Shown here one piece after another: positions 27,514-36,046 of a stretch of DNA of 64,000 bases. Numbering within the stretch: the first letter of the stretch is position 1; each line of letters starts with the position of its first letter. Under the pieces are notes generated by a model. The model made no database searches and was not told the DNA's origin. It saw nothing but the letters and a program-made list of their open reading frames with translations. Origin of the DNA: Phaeodactylibacter xiamenensis (lineage in GTDB: Bacteria > Bacteroidota > Bacteroidia > Chitinophagales > Saprospiraceae). The DNA lies in assembly GCF_000759025.1 (NCBI RefSeq), contig NZ_JPOS01000083.1, positions 1 to 64,000 of the forward strand, written 5' to 3'. The position numbers and the translations under genes were made by a program.

Positions 27514-27544
27514 CAAGTATACAGCCTTACTCCGAATAAAACAA
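27514..27544 (-). promoter_or_regulatory. Promoter of the leader / sulfite-reduction operon
   Basis: On the minus strand: TTG (27544-27542), 20-nt spacer, TATACTTG (27521-27514), one mismatch from TAnnTTTG. Transcription would begin near 27505-27509, at the leader peptide. The rest of the gap up to 27696 is AT-rich with no other feature that I see. Confidence 0.65.
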
Positions 27545-27696
27545 TACTAATCCGATAGGAATTTAGTTAAATGGATTTTTGATTCTGTCAATCAGTTGAA
27601 TTACAGCAGTTTAGGGTTAATTTTTTCTTTTCTAAAAGGACTTTTCAGGACCAAAAAAGCGGAGTCTGGAATTTAAAAAGAAAGGAGAGGGATAAA

Positions 27697-27732
27697 AAAA
27701 GCTGTACCGGGAGGCTTCCCGGTACAGCTTTT
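27697..27732 (-). terminator. Strong intrinsic terminator of the SprB-repeat gene
   Basis: A perfect 16-bp stem (AAAAGCTGTACCGGGA with TCCCGGTACAGCTTTT) and 4-nt loop, followed on the minus strand by a T-rich tail. It is 25 nt past the stop and would also stop plus-strand read-through. Confidence 0.92.
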
Positions 27733-27757
27733 AATATACTAAAGCTAACAAATTCGC

Positions 27758-30700
27758 TTACTTCTTCGTCAGTTTCAGGACTTTAACGCCTGACTTGCTG
27801 TAGTTCAGCTTAACGAAGTAGGTGCCGGATGGCAGTTGTTTTACATCCAGTTCCAGTTGCTGCGCATCGGGTGCCAGCTGCTGTGAATAGATGACATTGC
27901 CCTGAACACCCAAGAGTTCTACTGTTACGGATTCCCCGAAGGTTTCAAATAGCTCGAGTGTAGCCACTTCTTCGGCAGGGTTCGGATAAAGCAGCGCAAT
28001 TTCCGAATCTCCGTAGAGGATTGCTTCGGCCTCTTCAGAGTAGAAGATATCACCCTGTGGGTTTTCAATCCGCAGTCGGTAGAGGTTGCGGCCGCGCTTG
28101 GCGTTATCATGCATTTGCTCGTAGTAGTTCATTACACCAAGGTAGGCAGAGGGCTCTTCTACGGTCGCAATTTCCACAAATCGTTCTCCGCCATCAGCAG
28201 AGTGTTCGACGGTGTAGGTATGATCCTGAATAAACTCTTCCGTCATCCAGCTGACCATGACTTCTCCGTCCACCTCATTGGTGACTTCTGCGGTGAGCGG
28301 CATCGGCGAACCACAGTATAACGGGCTGTTGGTTGCAGTAATGGTCTCGATATCCGTGGAAGTACACCCATTCTCGGTCACCTGCAGCGTAATGGTGAAG
28401 GAACCGTGTGAGGAAGCCGTAACGCTAACCTGTGGGCCTGTTGCACTTTGTGGGCTGAGCCCCGGGCTAAAGGACCACTGAATTTGAGCATTAGCACCAG
28501 TTGGGCCTGCAAAGAAGGTCGTTGGCTCATCCACACAGATGAAGTCGGGACCATTGATGTCCGCTACAGCCACATTACCTACTTCAATAGTAACGATGTT
28601 GCTTTCAAGGTATACAATACAGCATTCCCGGCGGGCACAGCGTGCAAAGTAAGTGGTTTCAGAAAGTGGCCCCGGATCATAAGAGTCTCCGGTAGCGCCT
28701 GGGATGATTTGCCAGGTCTGAAGGTTGAATGGCCCGGCAATAGTACTTTGCATCCACAGGTATTCTATGGCACCACTACCACCTGATGGTGATTCGATAT
28801 TGATGATGGGGTCTGGGTCGTTGCCAGGACCGCACAGGAACTGGTTTGGACCAATGAGCCCCGGATCGTCGATGTTGTCACACTTGGTGTAAAGACCGGC
28901 ATCAACAGTCAGGTTAGAATCTCCTGCATTGATAACGTAGATACCTGTCATACCCATGAGGGTGTCGGCGTCGCTGTCAAGTGCATCGTCCACCCCTTGG
29001 TTAGGAGCAGTGAAGACCAGGCCTCCCGGTGCAATAAACTGTACTTTGTACTCGCCCGGATCTACATTGAAGAGGTAGAAGCCATTGGCATCTGTGAACA
29101 TCGTATCGATATTGATCGGGTCATTTTCAGCAGGAATCTGCAGGATGACCATCACGCCTTCGATGCCCTGTTCGTTCGGGTCCTGAATGCCATCGCGGTC
29201 TTCATCCAGCCAGACATAGTCGCCAAGCTGAGCCGGTGGTGCAATCGTTACCATACAAGTCGTTTCACAGCCGTTAGCATCGGTGACGGTTGCGGTGTAG
29301 TCGCCGGAAGCAAGGCCGGTTGCGGTCTCCGTGGTTTGGCCATCACTCCAGAGGTAAGTGTAAGGTGCTGTGCCTCCTGTGACCGTAATAGTTGCTTCAC
29401 CATCGTTGCCAGCCGTGGAGATAGGGCTCGTTACTTCAATAGAGCAGGATGGAGCAGGGAAGGCATTCACGTCAATGCTCGCCGTAGCCGTACACTCTGC
29501 AATATCAGTAACCGTGACGGTGTAGGTACCTGCCGGCAGGTTAGAAATAGAAGGTGTTGTTGCACCATTGCTCCACTCGTAGAAGAACGGAGGCGTACCT
29601 CCCGTTGCGCTAACGCTTACAGCACCATCGGTTGTATTCTCACAAGTATTGCCTACATCGGCAGAGATGTTGAGGTCAATCGCTTCTGGCTCATTAATTT
29701 CCACGGTAAGGACATCTGCACAATCGTTAGCATCGGTGACTGTTACGGTGTAAGTTCCGGCGGACAGGTTGGTAGCCGTTGGCGTGGTTTGACCATCACT
29801 CCACTCGTAGGTGAAGGGCATGGTGCCGCCGGTTACTTCCACACTGGCCTGGCCATCAGACAAACCATTACAGCTAACGTCCTCCGTCATAGAGGAGGAT
29901 ATGGAAGCAATTAATTCTTCCGGCTGTGCTACGCCTACAATTGCTGTTCCGGTACAACCGGCATCATCGGTTACGGTAACTTCGTAAATGCCTGCCGGGA
30001 TGTCAATAAGTTCCGGCGTGGTGCTGCCCGTGTTCCACTGATAGGAGAACGGTGGCGTACCACCGGAAACAGAGACTGCTGCTGCACCGGTTGATTCGCC
30101 AAAGCACTGTGGCGAAGTGGCGATCGGTGTCAGGCTCAGGCTTGGGAATGCGTTTATGGTGACCGAAGACATGGCTGTACATTCGTTCAGGTCTGTTACC
30201 GTAACGGTGTACTGGCCAGGCTGAAGGCCATCAATGGTAGCCGTTGTTTCACCATTGCTCCACTCGTAGGTGTAAGCAGGCGTACCGCCGGTTACCACAG
30301 CCGTGATAGAACCCGTGCCATCGTCGTCACAGAAAATGTCCGTTTTATTAAGTGTGATATTGATGGGGTCTGGCTCAGCTACGGTAGCTTCTGCCGTTGC
30401 GGTACAGCCCTCAATATCGGTTACCGTTACGGAGTAAGTACCAGCGGGCACGCCCATGAGGTCCGGAGTGCCGGCGCCGTTGCTCCACTCGAAGTTGTAA
30501 GGCATATTTCCTCCGGAAACAGTGGTCATCACTGCACCGAGCATATCTCCATTACAAGGATTGTTTTGTACATCAAGGCTCAGCTCTATCGCTTCCGGCT
30601 CATTGATAATGGCAGTGTCGGAAGTTTCGCAGAAGTTGGCATCCCGCACTGTAACGATAAGCGTGTCCGGTCCTGAGAGTCCGGTAATAGTGTTGGAAAC

Positions 30701-33700
30701 GACTTCATTGCCATCTACAAAGATCGTGTAGCTGGCATCATTGCCTCCTGATACATTAATAATGACCTGCCCATCGCCCGCATTTGCGCAGGTAACGTCA
30801 GTCACATCGAGGTCAAGTTCAAGCAATGGTGGCTCGCCGATTGTTACGGTTTCGGATAGCGTACAATCGTTGGCATCCGTGACAGTCAGGCTGTATTGCC
30901 CTGCCGGCAGGTTAATCAGCTCGCTGAGCGTATCGCCGGTAGACCATTCATACGAGTAGGGTGCGGTACCGCCCTCAGCAGTCACCAAAATACTGCCGGT
31001 ATTATCACCGTTGCAGAGCACGTCTCTTGGCACTACTGTAATGGAAAAGTCTTCAATGACCTCAATAAAGATTTCCTCTACCTTCGTACAGCCGTTGGCA
31101 TCCGTCACCGTAACGGAATAAGTGCCTTCAGGGAGGTTTTCAATATTGGTATCGGACTCACCGGTGCTCCACTCGTAGGTGTAAGGTGGCAGTCCGCCTA
31201 TAGCCTCTACAGAAGCTTCGCCGGTATTGCCAGCTCCGCAAACCACCTCGGGGGCATCTACATTGATGTCGAGTTCAGGCGCTTCTTCAATAGTTACCGT
31301 TGCCGTGGCTTCACATTCGTTGACATCGGTAACAGTGACAGTGTAAGTGCCAGCACCAAGGCCGGTAATCATTTGTGTGGTGGCACCGGTGCTCCATTCA
31401 TAAGTGTAGGGAGGCGTGCCGCCACTTGCCATTGCCATGGCTGTTCCGTTCATGTCGCCGGGGCAAACCAGCCCGCCGGCATTCGCATCTACCTGTATTT
31501 CGGTAGGCTGAGAAATAACAAAGGTCTGAGAAGCCGTACAGCCGTTTTCATCCGTTACCGTAACGCTGTAGAAGCCTGCGGGGACGCCCAGAATAGCAGG
31601 CGCCATAGATCCGTTATTCCACTGATAGGTATAAGGAGGGGTGCCGCCGGTGGGGTTAGCTGTTGCTTCGCCTGTGCCGTCTGCGAAGCAAAGAAGGTTT
31701 TTGCTTGTACCGTTGACGGCAAGGTCATCGCTTACATCAATGGTGAAGGACGTATCGTCTGTACAGCCATTAGCATCCGTGACCGTAACGCTGTAGGTTC
31801 CTGCACCCAGGTTCATAATGGTTTGGCTGGTCGCGCCGGTGCTCCACACGTAGGTAAACGGTGGTGTGCCTGATGTAGACATGGCGGTGAGCATACCATC
31901 TGTCTCAGAACCACATACAATGTCCGTTCCGGTAATTACAGCCGTAACGCCATCGTATTCACCGATTTCAACGGATTTTGCGGCCTGGCAGCCGTTAGCG
32001 TCGGTGATGGTAACCGTGTAAGTGCCTGCACCTAAGCCGGTAATCATTTGAGTTATCGCTCCTGTATTCCACTCGTAAGTATAAGGAGGCGTTCCTCCCA
32101 TACCTACAGCCATGGCTGTTCCGGTAAACTCGCCCGGGCATACCTCAACTGTGGCATTGATCGTTGCTACCAGGGTAGGAGGGTCTGCCAATACAAAGTT
32201 TTCGATGAGCTGGCATCCGTTCTGATCCGTGACGGTAACGCTATAGTTGCCAGCTCCAATATTTTCAAGCAGCGGGGTACCGGTCACACCGTTGCTCCAC
32301 TGATAAATGTAAGGCGGTGTGCCACCCCAGCCTTCAGCCAGGATGCTACCGTTTTCATCACCGGGGCAGAGCGGATTGGTGACGATGATATCCAGAATGA
32401 AATCATCTACGATGTCAATGTCAATTTCATCCACGGCAGTACAGCCCAGTGCATCCGTTACTGTTACACTGTAGGAACCTTCGGGCAGGTTGGCAATAGC
32501 CTGTGTGATTGCCCCTGTGCTCCATTGATAACTGTAAGGCGGGTTTCCGCCGGAAGCCATAGCGGTCGCAAGCCCTTCGCCTTCCGGGTCACAAATGGTT
32601 TCATCTCCACTGATCACCACAATGAGCTCTGATGCTTCCTCGATAACAACCGCTGCGAGGTCTTCACATCCGTTAGCATCTGTCACGGTCACTGTATAAG
32701 TTCCTGCGCTTAGTCCTGTGATCATTTGAGTCGTGGCACCGGTATTCCACAGATAGGTATACGGAGGCGTTCCGCCGCTGGCCATCGCCATCGCCATGCC
32801 CGTTGTTTCGCCGGGGCACAATTCCTGAGTCGCTGAAATATCTGCCACTACAGCTGGTGGGTCAACCAGCGTGAAGTTTTCAATGAGCTGACAACCGTTC
32901 TGGTCCGTGACGGTCACGCTATAGTTGCCTGCGCCGATGTTTTCAAGCAGTGGGGTGCCGGTAACGCCATTACTCCACTGATAAATGTAAGGAGGAGTGC
33001 CTCCCCAACCTTCAGCAAGGATGCTGCCGTTTTCGTCTTCCGGGCAGAGTGGGTTGGTTACAATAATGTCAAGAATAAAGTCATCCACAATTTCAATGTC
33101 AATAGACTCGATTGCAGTACAACCAAGGGCATCAGTCACCGTAACGGTGTAGGTGCCTTCCGGCAGGTTGCCAATGGAAGCAGCAAAGCTGCCGTTGCTC
33201 CAGTTATAGGTAAACGGGGGGGTACCGCCAATTGGAGTGGCAGTGGCAAATCCTTCGCCTTCCGGATCGCAAACGGTTTCGTCTCCGCTGATGGTTACGC
33301 CAAGGCTTGGTGCAGCTTCAATAACCACCGTGGCAACATCCTGACACATCGCGGCATCCGTTACGGTAACCGTATAGGTGCCTGCGCCCAGGCCCGTAAT
33401 TTGCTGAGTAGTCTCTCCTGTGCTCCAGAGATAGTTGAATGGAGCCGTGCCACCTGAAACAGTTGCAGTGGCTGTGGAGGTATTCTCACCCAGGCAAACG
33501 GTAGACTCAGAGGTAATGACGGAAACAATCAGGTTAGGTGGAGTGTCGATCATCACCGCATCGGTAGCTGTACAGCCATTCACATCGGTAACCGTTACCA
33601 TATATACACCACCGGGAAGGTTGGAAATCGTCTGAGTCGTCGCACCCGTGCTCCACTGATAGGTGAATGGACCCGCTCCATCGGTGACAGAAACAGTTGC

Positions 33701-34990
33701 AGAGCCGTTTGTGCCATCACAGACTGTAACGTCGCTTCCAATGATCGTAATTTCAAGATTTGTAGCAGCCATAATTATGGTAGAAGCGACATCCTGACAC
33801 CCCTGCGCATCCGTAACCGTGACGGCATACACACCCGGTGCCAGACCGGAAATTGTTTGGGTAGTCGCACCATTGCTCCAGCTGTAGGAAACCGGCTGCA
33901 CACCACCTACCGGGAATGCTGTAATGGACCCGTCATTCTGATCAGGGCAGCTCTCGTCGTTCTTTTGCAGGGATACATTCAGGTTAGACAAAGGAGCGAT
34001 GACTACATTATCTACGGCAATACAGCCGTTGGCATCCGTAACTGTTACAGAATAGCCCCCGGGAACAAGCCCTGCTATGGAAGTAGTCGTTGCACCGGTA
34101 CTCCACAGATAGCTGTATGGCAGGGTGCCACCTGAAGCAACTACGGAGGCAGAGCCGTTGTCGTCACCCACACAGACCGGGTTTTGCCCGGTTGCATTGG
34201 CAAATAGAGCGGGCGGTTCAATCACGGTGCCTGAGCCTACCGCCTGACAGCCTTCACTGTCTGTTAAGGTAACGGTATAGGTGCCAGGAGCAAGGCCACT
34301 GATGGAGGCAGTGGTTGCACCAGTATTCCAAAGATAGGAGAAAGGAGGGGTGCCTCCAATTGGTGTCGCGGTGATCTGCCCGTTGTTGTCGCCCGGGCAG
34401 GTGATATTGTTGACATTAACATTTACATCCAGAGGCGTGAAATCAACGGTTATACACTCCACTGCACCGCACAGGTCCTGATCGGTCATTGTGACACAAT
34501 AGGTGCCTGCTCCCGGAACAGTAATGGTCGAACCGTTTTGTCCTGTATTCCAGTTGTAATTGTAAGGTGATTCTCCACCGCTGCCTGTTGCCGTAATGGT
34601 GATAGGCAATGTGCAATTATCAGCTGTGATATCTACATTGACCAAATCCGGCTGGGTTACTGTAACATTCTTAATGGCGGAATTATTGGAGGCATCCACC
34701 ACAGTAACGGTGTAAGTGCCAGCTGTAACCCCGGAAAGTACCGGCCCTACCGCACCTGTGTTCCAGGTATAGCTGTAAGGGGCGTTCCCTCCGGAAGCGG
34801 TTGCCGTAACGCTACCGTTCGGTTGGCCAAAACAGGCAGGTTCAGTGACCTGAAAGTCAACTGTGATCTGCGCCTGTAAGACTTGAAAGGAAAGCAGGAA
34901 GAGCGGTAGCATTAGAATAATGCGGTTTTTGGGGCTCTTCAGCTTACACAACAAACTTGTGCGAATGGAAGATGGTAAAATTCTTTGCAT
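27758..34990 (-). CDS. Giant SprB-repeat surface protein with T9SS sorting domain
   Basis: 2410 residues. An N-terminal signal segment (IILMLPLFLLSFQVLQAQ) is followed by about 25 SprB repeats of 70-80 residues (pattern CxGxxxGxaxaxxxGGTPPYtYxWsxGattxxixxLxaGxYxVTVTDxxGC, residues about 40-1915). Next come an SdrD/Cna-B-like domain (about 1920-2030; YVWLDEDRDGIQDPNEQG), a PKD/Ig-like domain (about 2140-2215), an FN3-like stretch and a T9SS type A sorting domain (about 2330-2410). SprB of Flavobacterium johnsoniae is the mobile gliding adhesin. Proteins with these repeats are often large adhesins, so adhesion or motility is a fair guess, not shown. Preceded by a 1-kb gene-free stretch. Confidence 0.92.
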   Translation of the reverse strand: MQRILPSSIRTSLLCKLKSPKNRIILMLPLFLLSFQVLQAQITVDFQVTEPACFGQPNGSVTATASGGNAPYSYTWNTGAVGPVLSGVTAGTYTVTVVDASNNSAIKNVTVTQPDLVNVDITADNCTLPITITATGSGGESPYNYNWNTGQNGSTITVPGAGTYCVTMTDQDLCGAVECITVDFTPLDVNVNVNNITCPGDNNGQITATPIGGTPPFSYLWNTGATTASISGLAPGTYTVTLTDSEGCQAVGSGTVIEPPALFANATGQNPVCVGDDNGSASVVASGGTLPYSYLWSTGATTTSIAGLVPGGYSVTVTDANGCIAVDNVVIAPLSNLNVSLQKNDESCPDQNDGSITAFPVGGVQPVSYSWSNGATTQTISGLAPGVYAVTVTDAQGCQDVASTIIMAATNLEITIIGSDVTVCDGTNGSATVSVTDGAGPFTYQWSTGATTQTISNLPGGVYMVTVTDVNGCTATDAVMIDTPPNLIVSVITSESTVCLGENTSTATATVSGGTAPFNYLWSTGETTQQITGLGAGTYTVTVTDAAMCQDVATVVIEAAPSLGVTISGDETVCDPEGEGFATATPIGGTPPFTYNWSNGSFAASIGNLPEGTYTVTVTDALGCTAIESIDIEIVDDFILDIIVTNPLCPEDENGSILAEGWGGTPPYIYQWSNGVTGTPLLENIGAGNYSVTVTDQNGCQLIENFTLVDPPAVVADISATQELCPGETTGMAMAMASGGTPPYTYLWNTGATTQMITGLSAGTYTVTVTDANGCEDLAAVVIEEASELIVVISGDETICDPEGEGLATAMASGGNPPYSYQWSTGAITQAIANLPEGSYSVTVTDALGCTAVDEIDIDIVDDFILDIIVTNPLCPGDENGSILAEGWGGTPPYIYQWSNGVTGTPLLENIGAGNYSVTVTDQNGCQLIENFVLADPPTLVATINATVEVCPGEFTGTAMAVGMGGTPPYTYEWNTGAITQMITGLGAGTYTVTITDANGCQAAKSVEIGEYDGVTAVITGTDIVCGSETDGMLTAMSTSGTPPFTYVWSTGATSQTIMNLGAGTYSVTVTDANGCTDDTSFTIDVSDDLAVNGTSKNLLCFADGTGEATANPTGGTPPYTYQWNNGSMAPAILGVPAGFYSVTVTDENGCTASQTFVISQPTEIQVDANAGGLVCPGDMNGTAMAMASGGTPPYTYEWSTGATTQMITGLGAGTYTVTVTDVNECEATATVTIEEAPELDINVDAPEVVCGAGNTGEASVEAIGGLPPYTYEWSTGESDTNIENLPEGTYSVTVTDANGCTKVEEIFIEVIEDFSITVVPRDVLCNGDNTGSILVTAEGGTAPYSYEWSTGDTLSELINLPAGQYSLTVTDANDCTLSETVTIGEPPLLELDLDVTDVTCANAGDGQVIINVSGGNDASYTIFVDGNEVVSNTITGLSGPDTLIVTVRDANFCETSDTAIINEPEAIELSLDVQNNPCNGDMLGAVMTTVSGGNMPYNFEWSNGAGTPDLMGVPAGTYSVTVTDIEGCTATAEATVAEPDPINITLNKTDIFCDDDGTGSITAVVTGGTPAYTYEWSNGETTATIDGLQPGQYTVTVTDLNECTAMSSVTINAFPSLSLTPIATSPQCFGESTGAAAVSVSGGTPPFSYQWNTGSTTPELIDIPAGIYEVTVTDDAGCTGTAIVGVAQPEELIASISSSMTEDVSCNGLSDGQASVEVTGGTMPFTYEWSDGQTTPTATNLSAGTYTVTVTDANDCADVLTVEINEPEAIDLNISADVGNTCENTTDGAVSVSATGGTPPFFYEWSNGATTPSISNLPAGTYTVTVTDIAECTATASIDVNAFPAPSCSIEVTSPISTAGNDGEATITVTGGTAPYTYLWSDGQTTETATGLASGDYTATVTDANGCETTCMVTIAPPAQLGDYVWLDEDRDGIQDPNEQGIEGVMVILQIPAENDPINIDTMFTDANGFYLFNVDPGEYKVQFIAPGGLVFTAPNQGVDDALDSDADTLMGMTGIYVINAGDSNLTVDAGLYTKCDNIDDPGLIGPNQFLCGPGNDPDPIINIESPSGGSGAIEYLWMQSTIAGPFNLQTWQIIPGATGDSYDPGPLSETTYFARCARRECCIVYLESNIVTIEVGNVAVADINGPDFICVDEPTTFFAGPTGANAQIQWSFSPGLSPQSATGPQVSVTASSHGSFTITLQVTENGCTSTDIETITATNSPLYCGSPMPLTAEVTNEVDGEVMVSWMTEEFIQDHTYTVEHSADGGERFVEIATVEEPSAYLGVMNYYEQMHDNAKRGRNLYRLRIENPQGDIFYSEEAEAILYGDSEIALLYPNPAEEVATLELFETFGESVTVELLGVQGNVIYSQQLAPDAQQLELDVKQLPSGTYFVKLNYSKSGVKVLKLTKK
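32181..33298 (-). repeat. 678-nt internal duplication of three SprB repeats
   Basis: About 440 nt at 32181-32620 is repeated at 32859-33298 with a constant offset of 678 nt (226 codons, three SprB repeats). Encoded blocks such as IVDDFILDIIVTNPLCP and GSILAEGWGGTPPYIYQW are identical, while third positions differ in many places. This copy pair is older than the near-identical repeat at the window start. Confidence 0.8.
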
Positions 34991-35514
34991 CTGGATTATG
35001 AATTTGTTAGCTGAAAAATGGTATTTAACAGATTAGGATCAGTAAAGACCAAGGCATATATAATAGTCATGGTTAGACTAAATACCACTAATTTCTACCG
35101 ATAAATAAGTTTACTGACTATCGTCAAACCTGGAAAAACACCAAACAACCATAGCAAATGCTATGATCTTTTCTTCGTGAAGGGAACTCCGGAAATTCCG
35201 GAGCCAAGGGGAATGGTGGGGCAAGATGTTTGCTACTGTGTGTGTAGACGCATTCCGGCGTCTTATGTCACAAAGAAACAAATTTTGCTTCAAACTTCCA
35301 ATCACTTTTTGGAAGTTTGCCGGGAATAGGTGTACCAAACATTTCTTTTTAAGGTGGGCCCGCATCCCTGCCTTTAATTATCTATACGGATACCTCTGTT
35401 GAATGTTCCAGAAAAAGCACATCTTTTTCTTGAAAACCAACGTATTAAGAAAAATTTTAGATGTTCGCACGGCTCTTAGTATTTGCTTTCCAGGGTTTAC
35501 GTTATCTTTAGCGC
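34991..35514. repeat. Gene-free stretch with four perfect inverted repeats
   Basis: No credible protein gene. Four perfect stems stand out: CATAGCA/TGCTATG at 35150-35165, CTCCGGA/TCCGGAG at 35187-35203, AGACGC/GCGTCT at 35246-35263, and a 10-bp stem CAAACTTCCA/TGGAAGTTTG at 35291-35319. None has a T-run on both sides. They may be REP-like palindromes or part of the long 5' leader of the SprB-repeat gene. No consensus promoter was found directly upstream of that gene. Confidence 0.55.
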
Positions 35515-35551
35515 AAAAAAATAAGTCGCACTGAATCTCAGTACGACTTAT
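35515..35551 (-). terminator. Intrinsic terminator of the candidate RNA
   Basis: ATAAGTCG-C-ACTGA / TCAGT-A-CGACTTAT, a stem of 14 positions (13 paired bases) with one mismatch and a 3-nt loop. On the minus strand it is followed by seven T's. It is 490 nt past the bshC stop and a separate strong terminator lies between, so it must serve another transcript. Confidence 0.8.
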
Positions 35552-35789
35552 CATTCATAATCCCATGAACATGTACGAAAACTAGCAAGAGCTAGTTGAA
35601 AAGTATAAATCTTTATATTTAGTTCTCCTGATGAGGAGGCTTAATAGTCTTTCAAGGTTTGGAAGTAGTTGCCGTATAGCAAGTCAGATTTTCCCAGATC
35701 CGACTTGCTATAAGTGGCAAACTAAAATCCCAAATAAAAATCCCAAATTTTGAGAGCCGATTCATTCATCGGCTTCTATCTTCGTTTGA
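35515..35789 (-). ncRNA. Candidate structured non-coding RNA (unknown class)
   Basis: Between a promoter-like element (35795-35825) and an intrinsic terminator, all on the minus strand, lie in order: AGCCGAT/ATCGGCT (35774-35755); a doubled TTTGGGATTTT motif; a long hairpin at 35720-35669 (TTGCC, internal loop, 10-bp ATAGCAAGTC/GACTTGCTAT, then 3 more pairs); CTCCT/AGGAG (35638-35625); TATAAA/TTTATA (35617-35604); AACTAGC/GCTAGTT (35597-35580); then the terminator stem. No open frame of note is present. It does not look to me like tmRNA, RNase P RNA, SRP RNA, or a simple 6S rod. Function unknown. Confidence 0.5.
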
Positions 35790-35794
35790 CATTA

Positions 35795-35825
35795 CAAACA
35801 TCTTAATAATTGCAAGGGATAACAA
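35795..35825 (-). promoter_or_regulatory. Promoter-like element before the candidate RNA
   Basis: Minus strand: TTG (35825-35823), 20-nt spacer, GATGTTTG (35802-35795), one mismatch (G for T) from TAnnTTTG. Predicted start near 35789, just before the first stem-loop. Confidence 0.45.
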
Positions 35826-35988
35826 AGACAAAAACGGGCTATTGTGAAAAAAAACAAACAAAGTAAATCAAGTGAATTGCTATATAAGAAGAGATCTGTT
35901 TTAAATTTGTGAGAATAAAAGTATTTTTCAGGCGCTAATTCCAGGGCAAAAAGCTCAAAAAACTTTCATTTTTTATTTGCGGGAAACA

Positions 35989-36027
35989 AAAAATGCACTG
36001 CTGAACCTGTCTCAGCAGTGCATTTTT
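35989..36027 (-). terminator. Intrinsic terminator of bshC
   Basis: Perfect 16-bp stem, AAAAATGCACTGCTGA with TCAGCAGTGCATTTTT, 7-nt loop, 20 nt after the bshC stop. It has A/T tracts on both sides, so it should act in both directions. Confidence 0.92.
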
Positions 36028-36046
36028 AATTCGGCCGGGGGCCGGT

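Noticed and set aside
28997-34272. Long plus-strand open frames (up to 325 codons) opposite the SprB-repeat gene
   Set aside because: They are mirror frames of a highly repetitive coding sequence, have no family resemblance, and start and stop with the repeat pattern.
27758-34990. Regular spacing resembling a CRISPR or satellite array
   Set aside because: The period of about 225 nt is explained by SprB protein repeats. Units are coding and diverged, with no short identical repeats or cas genes.
35515-35789. Mobile-element end or attachment site
   Set aside because: No transposase, integrase or target-site duplication is seen around it. The stems plus terminator fit an RNA better.
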